NCBI RefSeq assembly: GCF_002443255.2
Contig: NW_019211456.1
Coordinates: 17,407,557-17,471,556, forward strand
DNA: 64,000 nucleotides
DNA from: Varroa destructor
Taxonomy: Eukaryota; Arthropoda; Arachnida; Mesostigmata; Varroidae
Reading direction: 5' to 3'
The stretch's first letter is position 1. Every line of letters begins with the position of its first letter. Positions 24,949 to 39,305 of this stretch are shown piece by piece. Position numbers and translations under genes: made by a program. A model generated the notes under the pieces. That model was not told the origin of the DNA. It worked only from the letters and a program-made list of their open reading frames with translations, and searched no databases.

Positions 24949-27900
24949 ATCCATAGTAATTAGAAGCAGGCTAGCCAAATGTGAAACTCTGACAAGTTCC
25001 TATTAAGCAAACATACTTTACGTAGGGCTCAAAATTATAATACGGCGATATGTAGGAACGTAAGCACATCACTATAGGCTGGAGAGCAGACATATTGTCA
25101 CTTGTATCTCGGAATCGTTGTTACGGGCGCCTTAATGGATACAAGAGTAGCATGTAGGAATTATGTAGTTAGACACAGATACGGTATTTGATACATATAG
25201 CAAGAGTTATGGGCAAACATAGCAGTGTAGACGTAGATCACCTTTTTACACAAGTCAGGCATATGGCAACTTACCAATAGTTAGCAAAATATCGCGGATA
25301 TAAAGTCTACTTAGTCAAGACGACCGAATAACTAGTTACATTATGCTATAAACCGACACAGATGAAAGAAGGTTTACAAACAACGCAAAGTTGTTAAATC
25401 GTCCTAATTGTCATTGGACAATTAACTTCAATGAGAGCATTAGAATAGAAAGGTTCCATTTAAACTCTAGAATCCCTTTCAACTTAAAGGAACAGAAGCA
25501 TATAAATGAATTGGTTTTACAATATATCTACGTAAGAACTAAGCTATTTTGTTGAAATTTTACAAAAACGAGCTTTGTTTTTCCACCTGCATGCTATTTT
25601 AGTTATATTAATTGTATTAGATAATCCTAGGCAAATCAAATTTTACTACGCGTCACGTGTGGTCGGAACTCTACTTCGGTCTAGTTAATCATACCTCAAC
25701 TGGGGGCCCTTCTAACGACGGTTGTCGGATGTGACCAAAGGGTAACTTCGTATCTACCATATAAGATGATGAATCTATGGCAAAATGCAGTTCGCTATTG
25801 TGACAACTTAGAAGGATAAGACTGAAGTGGATAAGTTTAGCTGCGATCCCTTTCGGCCACTTTCGTAACTTGTAATCAAAACGGTGTAACTGTCACTTTC
25901 GAGGCAGTGACAGTGGTTACTTCTTGCATGTTCCTCTCAACGAACGGCCACACGACTGTGTTCGCTATGCGCACCTGCCATCTTCAGGCCTAGCGCCACA
26001 TTCCTATTCGCCACACTCTTTCGTAGATTACAACTTCGTGTGCTACATTGAAGCATGAGTCCATTATATCTAGGAGTTCTGCGTGTATTTTGAATAGATG
26101 CTTTGAAGTTTCAGCCGCCTAATGTGGGTTGCATTCTGCGCGAGCGTCGATGTGGGTGAGGGGCGGCGCAGTGGTCGGTGCTACTAACCTACGTGGCATG
26201 TTAAGGTCCGACCTTAGCAGCATGAGTCTACCGTTCATTTATGGTTAAATGTCGGTGTGAGCAATGTGAATCAGGATGGTGCGGGTGCAGAATGTGTAGT
26301 TCTTTGGTCCTATACGGTGTTCACACTTGGGACAACTTAATATGTCTTTAGTAAGCAATTATCTTTCAGGTAGGTTGTATAAATTGATTTTTGTTCAATT
26401 TTTGACCAATGACAATATAACGTTTCGCCGCTTTTCCTCATCCTATCCTCTTGGCGTTGTGACAGAATATTTATCCAAATTTAAGGCTTTGATATGACAA
26501 AAGAACCTTCCAGAAGTCTCGTAAAACATATTCTCGCTTATACGATATATCTTCGTATCCTCATTCGGCATTTCTCAATCAATTGTATTTGACTACCTCT
26601 AATGAAAGTAAAAATGAGATTTGGTTTCTGAATTCACTCAGCAAGTGTACACAGTTCGGACGAAATCGACATTAGTCAAAATACAGCAGAAGACCGCACG
26701 AAACAAAAGAAAACACGACTATTTTTTTAAAATAGTTGCTTACAATCTGAGTAAATGCTAGACACTCTTTTCAGATCGGTCCTGCCCTGATCAGCCTTAC
26801 ACCCATGCTATCCACCTGTTAAATGTAGTCAACTCATACTGAATTGTGCAAAATCACTAGCATATATTAGTTCCTAGCCTCAGATTCATTTACGGAACCA
26901 GCTCTATTTTCATTTAGCTTTACGGCCTGCGCTGTAGTGCGTGATTGTTATGAATGTGTGAGGATAGTTAATAGAGAGGGCGACGCAGACCTTTACTGCA
27001 CGCAGAAACTATCCTTACGCTCTGGACGTACGTCACCTATCGCTTTAACAATGGCAGTACTAGCAGCACAACTGTGATGTTTGTGTCGGCAAACGCCTAA
27101 CCTACGCCTATTGGCCTTGCTGTACAAGAGATTGCAATTATTATCAGACTCATCATATCTCCATAGAAGGGTCAATTACTCTAGCTGGACCTAGTTGCTG
27201 CCTGAACAATATTCGAATACTTTTGGGCCAAATCACTTCTTTCTCAATCCGCGGATGGGCATATACCATGCTAAGCTCACTGCTGTGTGTACAGATAAAC
27301 CCATTTGACTTCAAACGAATTAGGGATGCTTAATCAATGAAATACATGTGAGTGTCGATAGTTCCTACAATCAGATTAACCAAATATAGGATTCGAGCGA
27401 TATTTCTCTAAATACAACCACGGGCTTTCCTTTATCAGGTAATGATCTGAATGTATGACAGGATAAGTTAAACTTTTAGAAATTCGCATGTATCACATCG
27501 CATACACCTATCCTGCGAACACACACAATCGTTCCTTACAAAAGTTGCACAAAATAGAAGGGATCTTTGCTGTCTCAGTTCATACATCCTTGAGAAATAC
27601 AATTATAGAAAAAAAGCAATTTTACGATGGAAGATAATGCTTGTTTTGAAACTAGTTTCTGTTCTGCGACACGCAGACGATGGCTATCCTATGTACAGTC
27701 GTCCTTGCGTGAGCTCTTAACGTTAGCTGGTGTAAATTGCTCACAATAGTTCGGTTACCAATCTATTTGCGCTCAAAGTATATCCACCTCTTGCCTCTAC
27801 GATAGAGAATTATTGCAACGACGATACTTACGAAACTTAGAGTCAAGCAAATATAGGACGCTGACTTTTCTAGTACTAAGCAGAACATGAGTAGGCTACC

Positions 27901-28949
27901 TTTTTACGAAGTCAACACGAAACGGACATTAACAAGCGCAAGCCACACAAAACAACGAGTTGTTCTTACCTCCCCTTCGCTCCTCCATCTTTCTCTCTCC
28001 GCCGTATGAATATTGGGGACGACGCACTTGACAAATGCCGGCAATATCAGCAGCAGCAGTGATCGCCACGGTAAAAAGAGCAGCAGGACGTTTCAGACTG
28101 GCGGGTACAGCTAGCGGTATTATTGGGAAACCCTGTGGGCAGACTGAAGGCCAGTCGTTATCGTGTGACGTAACCAGACAATCTCTATTTAGTCAAGGAC
28201 ATAATGACCCAAATTGAAATAAGTTCAATTCTTTCTACATGTATTAGAATATATAGGTTGGTAAGCAAAGAGCGTAGAAATAGAAAAAACAGCATAAATG
28301 GTAACGATGAAATGAAGGTAATTCACTTGAGTGAAAACAAAACAAATCAAACTTGTACGTATTATAAAGTTGTTCTAATGGAGCTATTCAATAAGTGCGA
28401 CGTTATTTTGGTTTGTGGCTGGGATAAAAACGCCGCGACATCTTTATTGTAGCTAAGGGGACAACGATTAGTAGCCTAAAGCATCACTTATATTAGAAGA
28501 ATTTGTTTCAAAGTCGATTTTGAAAAGAAGGCGATAGTAATAATCTACGACGTACGATTGCGCTTTAGCTACATTGGATTCGATTTTATAAGAAGTGTTA
28601 CTCAAGTGAAAAATGCATAAGAAAATGTTTTTTTATGACGTACCTGTGCGCACAGAGAGAAGCTGTAGGGTACAACAGCCACTAAGAATTCAAGTTCCAA
28701 ACAGACACCTCAAGAAACCAGAGTAGCACACACAAGATGAACAATTTCATTTGCGAACAGCGCAAGAAAATGGAAATCGATGTTGGCCTATCTCGATGAC
28801 GAGAAGGGTCATGGTACGTTCAGCCTGACGAAGGCAATCGGAGTGCAGTTGTTGCGTTAGACAGCGTCGATCAGGCCATTCTATTCGAATTGAAAATATG
28901 ATAGCGTATCAAACGACCTCGTACACAACCAATGTTTCATACGCAGGCC
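24949..28949. other. No supported gene
   Basis: AT-rich DNA with short frames only. A small hairpin lies at 25889-25914 (8-bp stem actgtcac/gtgacagt, 10-base loop). A CAG run of four units is near 28047. Confidence 0.45.
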
Positions 28950-29920
28950 TGTCGCCAGACTTCATGCGCGCACACAAAGTCTTCTTCTTTTAGCCGCCTG
29001 CAAGGAAACACTTCCCATCGAAGTGGGGAAAGCCATGAAGCGTGAATGCATGAGCAACTCACCGGGAAGAAAGGTGAAGGGCAGGTTAGACTCTGCTGAC
29101 GTTTCGCTCGTCGATCCCTTCCCCCTGTTTCTCTCCGTCGGAGCAGGGCTATGCACCGGCCAAAGAGTTAAAGACCCGCCAGATCATCCTCTCAGGCGGC
29201 TTGTGAGAGGTTTTGACAACAAGAGCTCAGGAACGAGGTCGCTCCTGCAGTTTGACAACGCAGCGCCGGCCACACTGTATTGACTTTTCCTAAAGAGTTA
29301 AGACGGAGTGTCAGTGCTACTAGTAGATAGGAATGAATGAGGTAGGGGCCTCTGGCAGGTTTCTATCTGTTCGCCGCTTTGCAAAGCAGAGTAGATCCTC
29401 AATCGCTATGTCGCCATCCGTTCGAAGACCAACCAAGAACAAGCCTCATTTCGCCATACGTGTTTCTGTCGTATGAATCAAGACACACAAGTTCAGCGTA
29501 GTCACGTAGCTTGGCTGAGTTCTCGCCAGACTTAAGCGGAGCCAATTTCTTTGATCACGCCACAATCTCTGTGTTTTCTCTTCGTTCCTTCAATGCAACT
29601 AGTCGGCTACATGGCCAGCCATGCGCGAACCCGGAAGGAGATAGGGGTCGCGTAAGCAGAATCGCCGTCAACGCAAGAAGAACTAGGAGTGCAACGAGAA
29701 GGAGGATGGACTACTAGGGACCAGCAGTGGCTGGCTTGAAGAGAACAGACTTCTTCTCAGTAGCTAACCGAAGCAGATTCGGCGGTAGCGCTGGTTTCGG
29801 AAACTTCGACGGCTGCGGCAACAGCAACGCCGTCGTCGGTGCACTGAAGCAGTGAAGCGAAGCAGTCAAAATGAGCCGGCACAAAAGTGGATAAGCTTCC
29901 ACGTTTAGGGGAGGTGGCCT
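28950..29920. other. G+C-rich island with minus-strand donor
   Basis: Base composition rises in G+C for about 1 kb between AT-rich flanks. On the minus strand a strong donor (CCCG|GTGAGTTG, exon end at 29064) follows an open frame of about 60 codons that begins after a TGA near 29.19 kb. Frames such as 29714-29902 (minus) and 29511-29717 (plus) are also open but unrecognised. The island could be a promoter with the first exon of a minus-strand gene running towards 24.9 kb. Confidence 0.25.
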
Positions 29921-31300
29921 GCTCCGTCACTGCAAGCCTGGAACGGCTAGCTTACCAAAGAAAAGAAATCGTCTGCTTCCATGCCCTACACATCGCGTCC
30001 TTTGTCTTGTGAGCGGACGAGATTCAGATCTCCATGCAGACCAATAGGGGCAAGTCCAGTTTACAGTACGAAGGAACTTTCGGCGATTGCAAAAAAGCTG
30101 TTTGTTCTGCAGCTCTTATGTGTAATAGCTGCCGCACAGGTTGATTCGGCAATGATGGCGTCGCGTAAAATGTCAAGTACAATGTTAATTTTGTACTTTT
30201 GAAAAGAAGCTAGCTATTTAGCTATTGACAGCTTCGAGCTAAGTTAAATTGATCTCTGCGAAGAAAGATTAAATATTTTTCTTTTTTTAAGTGATTTTTG
30301 GAGAATCTTCATCAATAGCAGAATCCACTGAACGTGTCGGTATGCCCGAATCGATCGTCGACTAGATTGTTCCGTGGATCTAGTTTTTTATCTGCTTCTA
30401 CCGACCGATCGCGAAGTCTATATTCTTAATTTGTTTAAAAGCTGATTAGTTATTCCAAGATGACCATTAATAATAACGATTAGAAAATAACAATATCCGC
30501 ACCAAGGATTACCAAGTTAAAGCACGCTTTACTACCTAGACAATCGGAACAAAGTAGGTACAACATCAGGACAAATAACTGAGTTGGAGACTTGTCTAAT
30601 CTGCGCATAGGCTGAAACTATGTAATTTAGGCATAATTAGAAGATCTATTGGAAAAGTGCTTCAACAAAACATCAATAAATAGGCCTATTTCTTCAAAAA
30701 GTTCTCTATTCTTATTTAGTCAATTAGGAAAGACGCCCACATCACCGAAAAGCCTCCATATGTAACTATTCGAATCCCTTCAAAACAGAAAAGTTCAACT
30801 TTCTGCAGGTAAATACATTCTGTCAGGGATAGTTTTGGTAAATATTACCGGTTTACAGGCTCATTGCATTATGATCTCGCCTAGCCATACGCCAATGAAC
30901 TTTTTCTTTCTCGTCTTGTACCCCGCCATTTTCCAGCTCCACGTCAAACGGTACAGCACCTTTTCAAGACTCGAGTCGAACCGCTCAGCGGCTCAACCTT
31001 CTTTTGCGAGTTATTCATCTTTTTGTTTGCTCCATTCCGTTATCTTGCTTCGAAATCACGGCACAGACTGAAGCTACCCTCAACAGAAGGTGCCACCCGA
31101 TATTTTATGGTACGTCTCTTCGCTGTTTCACTGCGCACAATATATCTATATATCGCACTGTAAAAATCACCATTCTTCCCTTTATTTCTCATCGAGGCCC
31201 ATTTTTCAGCTTCCCAGCAATGTCGACTACGGTAGTCAGGATTAATCTTCGTGGAAACACGGCGACTGCTTTCCTGGCCGATCGATTAAACTCTCTTCAG
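29921..31300. other. No supported gene
   Basis: Mostly AT-rich. Several plus-strand frames (for example 31004-31486, 160 codons) are within chance length for this window and show no domain. Confidence 0.4.
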
Positions 31301-32058
31301 CAAAGGCGGTTTCACCTGAGATTTAATCAGCAAATTCTGGCCGGTTGGCTAGCCATCGCCAGCGCGAACATCACGATAATCAACACAAACACTGACCACC
31401 GATACCCCAGTAAACGACTCCATGCTTGCCTAGCATATCCGTGGCATTGGTCATCGTGCCCCAGCGTCGCCGGTTTTTCGTGGTGATTCGCTCGTATCTC
31501 ACTACGTCTCCGTTGTAACATGTGGTGACACCGCTTAGTGCGGTGAGCGATCATTGTTGTGAACTACAATTGTTATTATTTTGACTCTCGACGATAGGCG
31601 CAATGACGATGAACGGGCGAAACGGCAACTTTTCTACAGGCGTCTGTCACACGTTCCAATCCCTAGCCAACTTATCCTCGGCGTTCATCCTTTACGCTCT
31701 TTTGTTTAGGCCATTCCGTTGACAGCTCATCGAGTGTATCAGTCGTTCTCTTCCATTGATGTGTGCGGCCTGTGTAATGTATCTGTAGGAGTCTGCACGA
31801 AAAAGCTGACTTTCGGGTTGGCGAATTCATCTATTATGATTTGTGCCTTGAATGGTGAACAGACGCTAGCCGGCTATCGAACTAGGCGTTCTTCTTCACA
31901 CCTCTTTTGTCTGTTGTCGTCGTTGTTTGAATCGCAGGCTTGACTTCCTTGTTATACTTGTATTTCGCTGCTACTAACAGGCCCCATTTCATCTCGCTAC
32001 TGATGCACCTCACGTTTTGCAACGCATTTATAGCCATCGTTTCTAGTCGGTGCTTCGC

Positions 32059-32310
32059 CTACCGGGAAAAATCATCGTAACATCGAATCAAAGTAGCGTA
32101 GTGGCTTTGTGTGATTGAAACAGCGAGCGCCAACAGCAACAATGCTGGAAAGAGATAAACCATTCGGTAGACGTATACGCGTACAAATTCTTTGGGTAAT
32201 GTAGTGTTTGGTTGAAGTCTGATGTGGGAATCAGAATCATGCATCTCCATCTGAGCATGCATACGACCTCGAGCCCATGGTATGGCCAGCGGCACGCAAA
32301 AAGTACGCAA
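32059..32310 (-). CDS. Candidate exon with one membrane helix
   Basis: An open minus-strand frame of 83 codons carries a clear hydrophobic helix (VYLFPALLLLALAVSI) after an acidic, histidine-rich region. The protein is not recognised. It is one of several minus-strand frames between 31.3 and 36.4 kb that would encode membrane helices; together they could be parts of a multi-pass receptor gene. Hydrophobic frames also arise by chance in T-rich DNA. Confidence 0.18.
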   Translation of the reverse strand: MRTFCVPLAIPWARGRMHAQMEMHDSDSHIRLQPNTTLPKEFVRVYVYRMVYLFPALLLLALAVSITQSHYATLIRCYDDFSR

Positions 32311-32643
32311 TCGCTAACCGACTCCGAAGAGCTAGGCAGGTGCAGACGGCATCTAGGTAAAAATCAAGATAGCACATAAGACGAAATGCTCTTTCCAAGA
32401 TAAGTTAGGATAGGTCTAACGACATCTTCACGTTTGTAGGTCACATCCGGTGATGCAAACGTGTTCTATGTTGTCATTTTTGTAATTTTCTTTATTTTCG
32501 AAAAATACACATAGACTATGGCACAGCAGGTCGGCAAAACCATGCTAGTAATCGGTAAGCAGTGCTCAATAAAAAGGATGACAGTGGACTAGCTTTATCT
32601 GCAGCTATCTCGAAATTTGTGAGAAAAGGTTAATACAAACATT

Positions 32644-33060
32644 TTAATCTTGAATAATGATAATTTGAAACGAGGAGATTTTTTTGGCGATGAGAGAGAT
32701 GGAGAGTTTCGCCCAATGGGAAATTGATTTTTTATCCCCTGATGCAGTAATTTTCAACGAATATCGGATGTGAAAACGGTGAACGATGTCCACAGGTAGG
32801 GTCCGGGCCAAGGCAATAGAACCCATCGTGATGGTTGTTGCCAAAGGAGCTTCTGATTGATTTATTGGTTGACAGACCAAGGCACAGTCTATAGAGCTGA
32901 GAGATATCAAAAAGAGCATGACGAAGGTAGTGTACAGAGATAGAAAGGCTACGAAAACGGCACGCAAGGCCTCATTCTGTAGGACTTGAAGATGATTTTT
33001 ACATTTACGCGTATAGCCAAGCCCCAAAACTATCACACGGTAAAACATAAGAAGTGCGAT
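32644..33060 (-). CDS. Candidate exon, multi-pass membrane protein
   Basis: The minus strand is open for 138 codons from just after a TAA to the stop at 32644. It encodes a hydrophobic helix (VFVAFLSLYTTFVMLFLISL) and a second, weaker hydrophobic stretch after a short polar loop with a possible N-glycosylation site (NQS). The pattern resembles the later transmembrane part of a chemoreceptor, without a diagnostic motif. Splice sites at its ends are not clear. Confidence 0.22.
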   Translation of the reverse strand: MALLMFYRVIVLGLGYTRKCKNHLQVLQNEALRAVFVAFLSLYTTFVMLFLISLSSIDCALVCQPINQSEAPLATTITMGSIALARTLPVDIVHRFHIRYSLKITASGDKKSISHWAKLSISLIAKKISSFQIIIIQD

Positions 33061-33365
33061 AGGAATTTACAATTTCGAAAGGGGACGACCAGTTCGAAAG
33101 AGACATCTCGAGAAGGGCAAATAATATAGGATCATATTGTTTCTGATTTCTCGGATGTAACGAAAGATGTTAGAAAAGTATGTTCTAATGCTAGGGACGA
33201 GTAAAATTTTGGGTCACGTCGAATGCTGCTGTTGTGGACTAAGGCCCAGCTATTGCTGAATCATTCATCAACAATCCAGACGATGCTGTTAAAGCGTCGG
33301 AATCCTCAGAGAAGTCCCGTGTGTTTAACCATCCTCGAACAAAGCAAAATCAATTACTTATGCAG

Positions 33366-33548
33366 GTCCGCGACACCAGGATGAGGCAAACTATTCTTCA
33401 AATTAGAGTTACTCAAAATAAATGCGCTTTTTCTATTCTTCTTGCATTTAGTGCACTAACGCTAATATACATAGGTACTACGACCTTTACTATTATGGTT
33501 CTTTTCCAACAACATTATCAGGCTGTCGGCCACTTAATTTTAGTTTGA
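33366..33548 (+). CDS. Gustatory-receptor-like last exon
   Basis: An acceptor (aatcaattacttatgcag) ends at 33365 and is followed in phase 0 by 60 codons and TGA. The product has LQI near the start, a CAFS motif, a long hydrophobic helix and then TTTFTIMVLFQQ. Arthropod gustatory receptors end in a helix carrying the TYhhhhhQF signature, preceded by an F-S/C motif, and the spacing here is close to that (about 25 residues between QI and the signature). A phase-0 intron shortly before the last exon is also typical of that family. The tyrosine is replaced by phenylalanine and the final QF by QQ, so it may be a divergent or relic copy. I could not find its earlier exons with confidence. Confidence 0.42.
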   Translation, partial: VRDTRMRQTILQIRVTQNKCAFSILLAFSALTLIYIGTTTFTIMVLFQQHYQAVGHLILV

Positions 33549-35784
33549 TAAGTATCTTTTCCTCTTTTTGACAGATTAATTTTAATAAGATGCCCACGCT
33601 AAGCGTAACAGAAATCTGCAAAGATGCACCCGGAATGACAATCAAGTTCCTTTAAGAAAAATGAGAATCACCGTATTATATACTACTGGCATGCAATATC
33701 CCTTCGCTGAACGGAATTATAGAGAGAAAAGTCTTCTATTGTCTACAAAGAAATTGAAAATAACGCTGTTTTTGTTCTTGTTTGTTTCCAGCAATCAATA
33801 TACATGTATATAGTAGTAGGCAAGATGATATTGGGCAATGGTTGAAGAATTGAAGTTGAGAAGGAATACATCGAAAAAAGTGTAACCTGCGCCTGAGTGA
33901 CTTGTTGAAACGTTCATAACGTCTGCATTCTTTTCGCCCTGACTGAACCACATGGCAAGGCCGAGGAACCACTATTGTGAAGGCTATAGCTCTTCATTAA
34001 TGTTTTTCTGCATACACCAATGTAATAGTAAATAGACCCATCAAATATGTCTCCATGTCCGCAGTTACCTGTATTTAGTGTCTATTTAATATCTTCGCAC
34101 CAATAGAAGGCCACTATTAAAAGGATCATAGAGATAGAGAGGGCGAATTTATATCCTTATTTTTCAGGTTTTTCTGATATTTTCTTTTATGACTTATTGT
34201 CGATATGAATGTAGAGGACGGGGAATAATTAAGACCCAGATAATCACGACTGTGCGCTAAGCGTTGTGTTTGATGCCAGTACGGTTTATGCTGTGACATA
34301 TTTTGATTTTATAATAAATACACAAAGCAGGCTGTAGAAGTTTGCAATGGCCCCATTAGCAGATGCGTTACAGACCATGCTCTTTCAGCAGGTGTTACTC
34401 TGCGTATAATTGAAATAATTACCAGCGCAGAGGATGGCGTCGATGCGTCAGATTCATGCATAACTCTATCCAAAGCTCCATTAGTTTTTGTTTTTCATTA
34501 AAACATCGCCTGTTCAGATCTACGTAACTATCTTTCTACAGATATAAGCTGGTCACCCATTTGATCTTGACCCACCCCTCTGCAGTGTTTACGATAACTG
34601 CGCGCAGAGACACAATTAGACAAGAAGCCTTGAAGGTTCGCGCAAATGAGCGAATCGAAACTCAGATATATATACGTACGTACATATTAGAAGGATATAA
34701 TAAAAACTATCTCAAGGCACAACAAAGCACACAAATCGAAAACTCATCGATTCGAGAATACTACAGGGGGAATTATCTACAGAAATTTGCCAAGCCACAA
34801 AGATCGTACACGTGTAACAAACGATACAAACCATTTCAAGTCGTTTGGTGCTACTTCGCTAAGTGGCTTAGGTTGATGCGTTCTGTTACGGCTCTTCAAC
34901 TGCTGTTGTTGACAATAATAAGAAAAAAAACCGCAAATAAAGGTAACGAGCCTTGTTGCAGGGCGCTTTTACTGATAGGCCTTTTATGTACAAGGTGTAG
35001 CTCTAGCAACGCTTTTTTGTAGTGTGCTGGAGCTGTAAGTAGACCGTTATTATCTTACGGATAAGGCAATCCAGGGGGTTGAGGCAACGGATTGGAGAAA
35101 TAGATGTGATGTCATGCTGTGATGTTTATTATTGGCAGCAATAGCAGCGAGAACAACGGCAAGGCATCTCAAGCCACGCGGGGCGATACTTACGGTACCG
35201 AGATCACAAAATTTCGCTCAGACCTAGAATATATTAATCATTGCATTAGGCCACCAACACGCACACGCGTCAGCTGTACACGCCCTGTAGAATCTGTCTT
35301 AGGGATCAACTGTACGGGTGTTATTTTATTCAAAATGTCATAATCTCTTTGAACATAATACTCAATTGAAATATTTGTTTTGTAGTTCGTTTTTATTCTG
35401 ATCACTGAATGCAAACATTGTATCACGCTCGCGATTACCCAGTACCAATCCCTGGGGGCCTTTTATATTGAATACGTTTTAAGATTCAAATACAAAAGAT
35501 GACGCCCGACCGAAGCGTCCATTCCATTCCATTTATACGATGCAAGCCAAAAAAAAAAATAACGATTTCGTTCTAAAAAGATTTTTTCAGCAGGCTTATG
35601 TTTCTTTAATCCTCATTATTCCGACCGGACTTGAGCTTGTGATATTTGGTGAGCCAAAATGCTCTGTTGTTTGCAAGCACGATGTTTTTTTCCCGAAGCA
35701 CAATTCTTGCTGACACTCGCCTTTAGCAGTTCTACTCAACATTGTGGTCGGTGAGATAAGCTTAGAAAAATAAAGATAAATCAC

Positions 35785-35954
35785 CTTAGAGTACAGGTCT
35801 AGTGTGCTACAGCGATGAGTCACAAAGCTAAATTTATCGTTAATGATGTTGGAACGAATCAGAGATACGTTGACAAAGGCTGAGCATGTTAGTGCCATCA
35901 AAAACACCGCCATGTCTGAGTATAAGGCTGTTTCTCCAATGGTGTCTGGTAACT
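35785..35954 (-). CDS. Candidate exon with one membrane helix
   Basis: On the minus strand, a strong acceptor (acttcttttcgtatcag) and a good donor (CTAAG|GTGATT) bound 170 bases that are open in one frame. The peptide has a polar start (LPDTIGETALYSD), a hydrophobic helix (MAVFLMALTCSAFVNVSLI) and a basic, polar end. The family is not recognised; a chemoreceptor fragment is possible. It lies on the same strand as the other membrane-type frames at 32-33 kb. Confidence 0.28.
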
Positions 35955-36110
35955 CTGATACGAAAAGAAGTTTGTAATGCTGGTATGCACATTGATATCT
36001 TGCGCTTACATTGATGCATGCTCTACTTCAGGCAATGCTTCATGAACGGCAAGTAACGCTTTTCCACAAATAGCAAAAAAAAAATTCTTAGAAGTTATAA
36101 ATTAAATTCT

Positions 36111-39024
<2,914 letters not shown>

Positions 39025-39305
39025 TTTTGTCCTTTACCAAACAATCGTCAACAGCTCGAAATACAGTGTTGGCCTTAATGCGTTAGTATTGATACTTAAT
39101 CTATGATTTTGAATTATTTACTCGCTATATTTCCTATTATGGACTTTTTCCTACCGCCTTCCCTACAACTGATCCTCGGGAAGTCCTGTTCGTTTAAAAA
39201 AGTGGTAACATGAGCCTAAATGCCGAGATCGTAAGAGCGCATAAAAGATCATTACGTGTCCTATGGATTGCCAAATTGTCTAGACCAAAATTGAAACTGT
39301 GACTG

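Noticed and set aside
34561..35022. 153-codon plus-strand frame
   Set aside because: No domain, no splice context, and low-complexity composition in part.
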